Assembly (NCBI GenBank): GCA_965644295.1
Contig: CBFFRP010000582.1
Span: 1 to 25,259, forward strand
From: Paraphysomonas bandaiensis
Taxonomy: Eukaryota; Chrysophyceae
Reading direction: 5' to 3'
Length of the DNA stretch: 25,259 nt
The position numbers were made by a program, and so were the translations under genes. The notes beneath the pieces are model-generated. The model was given only the letters and a program-made list of their open reading frames with translations, was not told the DNA's origin and ran no database searches. Shown here piece after piece: positions 20,202 through 25,259 of this stretch (the stretch's first letter is position 1; the number at the start of each line of letters is the position of its first letter).

Positions 20202-21391
20202 TTACGTGAGGTCGACATCATCGGCACTGGAGATGTGTCTCTTTATCTGTAACATATACAACAATTACGACAGCCACAGAGCATGTATGCAAACGTGAAA
20301 AACACCACATTAGAACAAAAACAAACCACGATAACAAAACGCGATCCGCACGCACCTTAACCAGCATGCTTGTCTTCCATGGGTCTAAGGGAGTAATACG
20401 ATCGAAATCAGCACAAGCCTCAGAAAAGTCATCAGCATTGTAGGCGTCTGCAGCCTGGGCACAACAACATGAGAGCAGTTATTGCATGAACTAAACTATC
20501 TCCCTGCTACGCGCGTTTATAAATGTATGTGTATCGTCACCAAGCACGCATGAATAATACATTTGCAGGAGTGTCATTACAAATTAGATATGTAACCTGA
20601 TATCCATGTACACCTACCGCCACTAGCTTCTCTAGGAACTGGCATTCTCTAGATGAGGGAAAGTTGTAATCGGTCGCTTTAAAGCTCTCTAGTTTACCGG
20701 TGGCAGCTACATTATCTCCAGCTGCCATATGGCACAAGACAGACTGGAAAAAATAGCCTTTGGCAGAGTACGCTCCCAGCTTACTCTCAAGAGACTCATG
20801 ACCCAGAGACTCGAAAATATCGGCAGCTTTGGTAAAGTCATCTTCCTGGGAGCAGAGAGTTGCCACCTTGAGACGACACTGCCCAGCAGCAGATTTTTTG
20901 TTATCAGCTTCATTTACATCAGCCGCCTGTGGGAGAAAACAATTATATTAATGAAAAAGTTGATAGAATGTTAAAACACACACCTTTTCATAGTACTCCA
21001 TCGCTTCAGAAAAGGCTCTTTCCTTCTCCAACAACTCAGCTATTTCCTTATAATATCTCGCCATAGGACTAAGACGATTATTTTCTCTGTATATTTCAAT
21101 AGCTTGTAAATATGGTTCAATAGCTGCACGTGGATTGGATGATTTCGCATAACATCCACCTGCTTCTACATATGAATTACATGAATCATTAGGAGAATCT
21201 GTTTCTTTTTGACATTCTGCTGCACGAATAAACATATCTCCTGCATCCACCCAGTCCTTAGACATCTTATAGGCATTACCCGCCTTCACATAATTAGCAC
21301 TGGCGTCTTCATACTTAGCTTGTTTACCGAACCCAAATATAGTGGTTCTTTTAAGGGCTTTTTCAGCCTCTGCTTTAAATTTATCTCCCAT
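20202..21391 (-). CDS. NAPA: Alpha-SNAP (soluble NSF attachment protein, Sec17)
   Basis: Exons 21391-20984, 20926-20618, 20454-20356 and 20246-20202, all phase 0 (408, 309, 99 and 45 nt), encode 286 aa, close to the usual ~295. The protein is a series of TPR-like helical hairpins: an N-terminal repeat with FGFGKQAKYEDASANYVKAG, then SCNSYVEAGGCYAKSSNPRAA and ELLEKERAFSEAMEYYEK, and AADVNEADNKKSAAGQCRLK at the start of exon 2. The C-terminal end TPLDPWKTSMLVKIKRHI and the final acidic-Leu residues (DDVDLT) match the part of the family that binds and stimulates NSF. Role: adaptor linking assembled SNARE complexes to the NSF ATPase so they can be taken apart after membrane fusion. The start MGDKFKAEAEKAL fits known family N-termini. 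The 5' side is only about 80 bp from a large microsatellite. Beta- or gamma-SNAP is less likely. Confidence 0.92.
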
Positions 21392-21472
21392 TGTTATTAT
21401 AGTTAAGTATATTAATAGAGTGTAAGAGACTAGTGTATGTATATATAGAATAAGGCAACAGAATAAATGTAC

Positions 21473-22571
21473 ATGTATGTATGTATGTATGTATGTATGT
21501 ATGTATGTATGTATGTATGTATGTATGTATGTATGTATGTATGTATGTATGTATGTATGTATGTATGTATGTATGTATGTATGTATGTATGTATGTATGT
21601 ATGTATGTATGTATGTATGTATGTATGTATGTATGTATGTATGTATGTATGTATGTATGTATGTATGTATGTATGTATGTATGTATGTATGTATGTATGT
21701 ATGTATGTATGTATGTATGTATGTATGTATGTATGTATGTATGTATGTATGTATGTATGTATGTATGTATGTATGTATGTATGTATGTATGTATGTATGT
21801 ATGTATGTATGTATGTATGTATGTATGTATGTATGTATGTATGTATGTATGTATGTATGTATGTATGTATGTATGTATGTCTGTATGTATGTATGTATGT
21901 ATGTATGTATGTATGTATGTATGTATGTATGTATGTATGTATGTATGTATGTATGTATGTATGTATGTATGTATGTATGTATGTATGTATGTATGTATGT
22001 ATGTATGTATGTATGTATGTATGTATGTATGTATGTATGTATGTATGTATGTATGTATGTATGTATGTATGTATGTATGTATGTATGTATGTATGTATGT
22101 ATGTATGTATGTATGTATGTATGTATGTATGTATGTATGTATGTATGTATGTATGTATGTATGTATGTATGTATGTATGTATGTATGTATGTATGTATGT
22201 ATGTATGTATGTATGTATGTATGTATGTATGTATGTATGTATGTATGTATGTATGTATGTATGTATGTATGTATGTATGTATGTATGTATGTATGTATGT
22301 ATGGTATGTATGTATGTATGTATGTATGTATGTATGTATGTATGTATGTATGTATGTATGTATGTATGTATGTATGTATGTATGTATGTATGTATGTATG
22401 TATGTATGTATGTATGTATGTATGTATGTATGTATGTATGTATGTATGTATGTATGTATGTATGTATGTATGTATGTATGTATGTATGTATGTATGTATT
22501 ATGTATGTATGTATGTATGTATGTATGTATGTATGTATGTATGTATGTATGTATGTATGTATGTATGTATG

Positions 22572-22632
<61 letters not shown>

Positions 22633-22650
22633 TGTATGTATGTATGTATG

Positions 22651-22681
<31 letters not shown>

Positions 22682-22790
22682 GTATGTATGTATGTATGTA
22701 TGTATGTATGTATGTATGTATGTATGTATGTATGTATGTATGTATGTATGTATGTATGTATGTATGTATGTATGTATGTATGTATGTATG
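21473..22790. repeat. 1.3-kb ATGT tetranucleotide microsatellite
   Basis: About 330 copies of ATGT (ACAT on the minus strand) with only five visible irregularities: A to C at 21881, an extra G at 22303-22304, a lost G at 22499-22501, a changed unit at 22600-22602 and T to A at 22681. The long reading frames it gives on both strands (MYVC or YIHT repeats) are artefacts of the repeat. It starts about 80 bp upstream of the alpha-SNAP ATG and ends beside the Copia 3' side. The true length may be mis-assembled. Confidence 0.98.
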
Positions 22791-23093
22791 CGCAGAGAAA
22801 AATACGGTACTCGGTCGAATGTTACGGATGTTACAAATCAATAAACGGACGGAATACCCCCGTTGCTTTCACACAGTCTACACTACAGGTAGTCAAAGCA
22901 AGGTTCTCTTTATAGTTACTACAGAACTTCTCAGTAAGAGGAAATTATGCCTCTATTCTACAGCCGTACACTACACACTGCATAATATAACACCATACAC
23001 CTCTATGTGCCCTATGCATATCTTATACAGTCACTTCAAGTACTAAACTGAAAAGAACATCCTCTTATTTCTCTACGCACCCCTGTGATGTGT
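22791..23093. other. 3' flank of the Copia ORF
   Basis: 303 bp between the microsatellite and the Copia stop codon. On the minus strand it starts with a purine-rich tract (23073-23060) followed by TGTTCTTTTC. It has TATAAAGAGA inside and AACA-type ends at 22820-22832. This could be polypurine tract plus 3' LTR, but no second copy exists in the window to prove it. Confidence 0.4.
22820..23059 (-). repeat. Possible 3' LTR of the Copia element
   Basis: Downstream of the Copia stop, minus strand: the purine-rich stretch GAGAAATAAGAGGA, then TGTT... and about 231-240 nt later ...AACA. The TGTT/AACA ends and the polypurine tract are LTR-like, but no matching 5' LTR is seen near 25.1 kb, where a different LTR-like end occurs. 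Confidence 0.25.
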
Positions 23094-25097
23094 CTACTCG
23101 TTCCCAACGATCAGACATATCAAATGACGAAACAATTTTCCTTGTAGGGGTTTAGTCAGCACATCAGCCAACATCTCTCCTGAAGGTAAGTACTGAAGCT
23201 TCACGTCTCCCCTATCATGGTGTTCTTCGACTAAAGCCTGCCTTACTCGTAGATATTTCGATCGGTATTTGCCTCCTCCTTTCGTTACGAGACTGAGATT
23301 CGACAAGTTGTCCTGATAAATAACAGGTGGGTCAAGCGCATAGCCCTGCCCACACACAAACTCATGTAATCTCATTGCATTAGACATCATATCAGATAGG
23401 CCGACCAGCTCGGATTCGGTCGAGTCTTTCGTCACGATTCGTTGCTTAGTTGATCGGCATAGTACTGTGGCCCCTCCAAGCTGTACAACTACGCCTGTAT
23501 GCCCTTTTCCGTCTTCGTGGGTGGCGAACGAAGCGTCGATGAAGCTTCTTACCCGCAGCTGCTCTCCAATCTTCAGCTGCAGATCTTGATCCCTTGTGTG
23601 CGCAAGGTATTTCAGCACTCGATTCAACTTCTGCTGATCTCCGATTGTCGGACCCTTCACTCTTGTTGTGAGGTACGCTATACTGAGCAGGATGTCTGGT
23701 CTAACTCTTATCGATAGATATAGCAATTTGGCCACCACTGAATGGAAATTGGCAGCCTCCTTCCTCCCCAATTTCTGTCCTGCGCCCTCTGCGAACAGTG
23801 ATGATGTCGCTGGAGATGCTGCTCTGCCAGTGACCGCTGCCTCCTCCAGCACTCCGTCTAGGTAAGCCCTCATTGACACCACTGCCCTGTCATCTATCAT
23901 GCTCACATGCATACCTAAATACGACATGTCTTTGTCATCACAGTATTTTACCTCACCATATTGTTTCTTTAGTTGTTCCACCAACCACTCGGTGTCACGC
24001 TTGTCTTGTGATAGCACTAGCAGATCGTCCACGTGTAGTGTTATAGTGCACTGCTTGCCGTTGACAGTCCTATTGAGAACACACTGATCCACCGGGTTAG
24101 CCACGAAACCAATGCTCTCCAGGTAAGCTCTTATCGTGTTGTACCAGAGCTTGGCGCTCTGCACGCATCCATATAACGCTTTGTCTAGGCGCACCAATAT
24201 TTTGCCTCTTTCATCAACATACGGCTGGATTGTGGGGTCTAGTTTTCTGAGTATTGTGGCCAACATCGGCTCCAATTCCATTATTACCTCTTCGCCTGAC
24301 ATCTCCGCATTGAGGTATGCACCACCTATATCAATTGTCGATACATGTCTCCCCTCTCTCGCTGCTATTGCTAGGCATGCAAATACTGACTGTATGTCCA
24401 CAGTGGGTGACGACGTGTCTGGGTACAGTTTCCGGTCCTGCTGCGCCCCGTTCGCAACCAGCCTCGCCTTGATTTTCTCGAACCTTCCGAGTCCGTCGTA
24501 TTTCGTCTTCAAGAACATCAGCGATCGAATTGTTCGTTTGAGTTGAGTCTTTGACAGGTCACTCCGGTGTACTGGAACTATCGCCTTTTTTTCATGCAGC
24601 AGCTGCTTCAGCTCCCGTACTATCGCCAGGTAGGCTTCTTTGCCGTGTTCCTTTAAACCTTTGGTTACGCTTGTGTGATAGGCTCGATACATTACGGGCT
24701 TTCTTCTTGTGCCTGCCGCTATCCTTGCTCCGGCTGATGGTGATGATAGTACTTCGCTTGTATTGTGTGTCATCCCTGTAGTTTCCACCCCTGTAATTTC
24801 CGGATCGTCGATGTCGTTGGGTGTTGCAGCGCCCGGTTCCTGTTCGCTCGGCCCATCAGCCCTGTCGCCATCATCGTCGACTAGTTCCGTGATTTTTGTT
24901 CTCTCTCTCTCTTCTGTGTGGCCGTGCCCTTCGTCTGTGTCAATGGCTGTCATCTGCCCCTCCTCGTGAGGCTCCTTCGGCTTATCGATCTTGTCATTCT
25001 CAGCTGGTGGCGTGGTATCCTCGATCTCTCGACTCTCATTCTCGCTGGTCGTATAACAACACCCGGTTTGATAACCAGGGTGTTGGCTCGTAAACAA
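23094..25097 (-). CDS. Copia-type reverse transcriptase and RNase H (partial Pol)
   Basis: The frame is open from 25097, which has no ATG there (the first Met codon is some 50 codons inside), to TAG at 23094. After an acidic Pro/Glu/Asp-rich linker (about residues 1-130), the Ty1/Copia RT follows: LKTKYDGLGRFEKIKARLVA, the catalytic Asp in STIDIGGAYLNAE, LDKALYGCVQSAKLWYN, and HVDD in the LHVDDLLVLS box (about 355) replacing the usual YVDD. The RNase H domain follows with SFIDASFATHEDGKGHTG, DSTESELVGLSD and YQDNLSNLSL, then ADVLTKPLQG at the end. Role: copying element RNA into DNA. No gag, protease or integrase (HHCC, DDE) is found before it within the window; only ~160 bp remain and they do not encode these. 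The frame is intact, so the loss or relocation of upstream domains, or a start beyond the edge by splicing, is open. Confidence 0.85.
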   Translation of the reverse strand: MFTSQHPGYQTGCCYTTSENESREIEDTTPPAENDKIDKPKEPHEEGQMTAIDTDEGHGHTEERERTKITELVDDDGDRADGPSEQEPGAATPNDIDDPEITGVETTGMTHNTSEVLSSPSAGARIAAGTRRKPVMYRAYHTSVTKGLKEHGKEAYLAIVRELKQLLHEKKAIVPVHRSDLSKTQLKRTIRSLMFLKTKYDGLGRFEKIKARLVANGAQQDRKLYPDTSSPTVDIQSVFACLAIAAREGRHVSTIDIGGAYLNAEMSGEEVIMELEPMLATILRKLDPTIQPYVDERGKILVRLDKALYGCVQSAKLWYNTIRAYLESIGFVANPVDQCVLNRTVNGKQCTITLHVDDLLVLSQDKRDTEWLVEQLKKQYGEVKYCDDKDMSYLGMHVSMIDDRAVVSMRAYLDGVLEEAAVTGRAASPATSSLFAEGAGQKLGRKEAANFHSVVAKLLYLSIRVRPDILLSIAYLTTRVKGPTIGDQQKLNRVLKYLAHTRDQDLQLKIGEQLRVRSFIDASFATHEDGKGHTGVVVQLGGATVLCRSTKQRIVTKDSTESELVGLSDMMSNAMRLHEFVCGQGYALDPPVIYQDNLSNLSLVTKGGGKYRSKYLRVRQALVEEHHDRGDVKLQYLPSGEMLADVLTKPLQGKLFRHLICLIVGNE
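25058..25086. repeat. Inverted repeat AACACCC...GGGTGTT
   Basis: AACACCC and GGGTGTT flank a short spacer with GGTTTGATAACC, itself partly self-complementary. On the minus strand it includes CCTGGTTATCAAACC just after CCAACA, reminiscent of an LTR end (..CCAACA) followed by a tRNA-type primer-binding site. This is suggestive only. Confidence 0.4.
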
Positions 25098-25259
25098 TAA
25101 AACTACAACAACACCTACACTGAACCAACAAGCACAGTAATAACGGTATTATTATTAAAACACTTTTTTCCAAGTTTAGACCTAAACTCAGTTAGTGACT
25201 CCCGCGAAGAGTCACCGCGCAATGGTATACCGCTGGCACCCAAGATCACTAGCACCAAG
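25098..25259. other. Right-edge sequence, possible 5' LTR or leader of the Copia element
   Basis: The last 162 bp contain a 7-bp-stem hairpin GTGACTC...GAGTCAC (25194-25214). The block 25081-25130 begins TGTTGG and ends CCAACA, the usual termini of Copia LTRs, but at 50 bp it is far too short to be a full LTR. No coding domain is recognised. The element boundary probably lies beyond the window. Confidence 0.35.

Noticed and set aside
21467-22844. Very long ORFs (300-480 codons) on both strands
   Set aside because: They are read-through of the ATGT repeat (MYVC / YIHT), whose period never creates a stop; no protein is implied.

Overview
The window reads as nuclear DNA of a eukaryote. Most host genes are split by short spliceosomal introns (44 to about 250 nt, GT...AG, mostly degenerate GTRNGN-like donors), the standard code fits every model, and intergenic DNA is AT-rich. 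An animal/fungal-type gene set (alpha-SNAP, a DGAT2-family acyltransferase, an MFS exporter, PH- and C2-domain proteins) together with a Copia retrotransposon would suit a unicellular opisthokont such as an ichthyosporean. That assignment is inference; no species was identified. All exon models below were built by hand from reading frame, splice sites and phase agreement, without transcripts.

Left part, 1-4.8 kb, is mobile-element territory. A Gag-like reading frame runs off the left edge on the minus strand. It is followed by a near-perfect 110-bp palindrome with a 55-bp loop, then an intronless 1247-codon minus-strand ORF carrying an OTU-type cysteine-protease signature and a C-terminal SET domain.

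Middle part, 4.8-10.4 kb. Three minus-strand spliced units that long-ORF searches miss lie here: a 99-aa, 3-exon gene (4961-5552), a candidate gene made of several exon pieces (5990-6849), and a 148-aa PH-domain gene with a 44-nt intron (7208-7698). Divergent from the PH gene is a 617-aa, 3-exon MFS transporter (8303-10368, plus).

10.4-17.7 kb. A 411-bp foldback (MITE-like) element sits between the convergent 3' ends of the MFS gene and a 15-exon minus-strand gene (11113-17651). The latter encodes a predicted 1658-aa coiled-coil, Arg/Ser-rich, Cys-cluster, C2-domain protein. Retaining one 63-nt intron would end the protein before the Cys-cluster and the C2 domain.

18.6-21.4 kb. A 2-exon DGAT2-family gene (plus) converges with a 4-exon alpha-SNAP gene (minus). 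The alpha-SNAP start codon lies about 80 bp from a 1.3-kb ATGT tetranucleotide microsatellite (21473-22790).

22.8-25.3 kb. A Copia-type reverse transcriptase/RNase H ORF (minus) has no recognisable Gag, protease or integrase before it and has ambiguous LTR remnants. Its 3' side abuts the microsatellite. No rRNA, tRNA, CRISPR or bacterial-style operon was seen.
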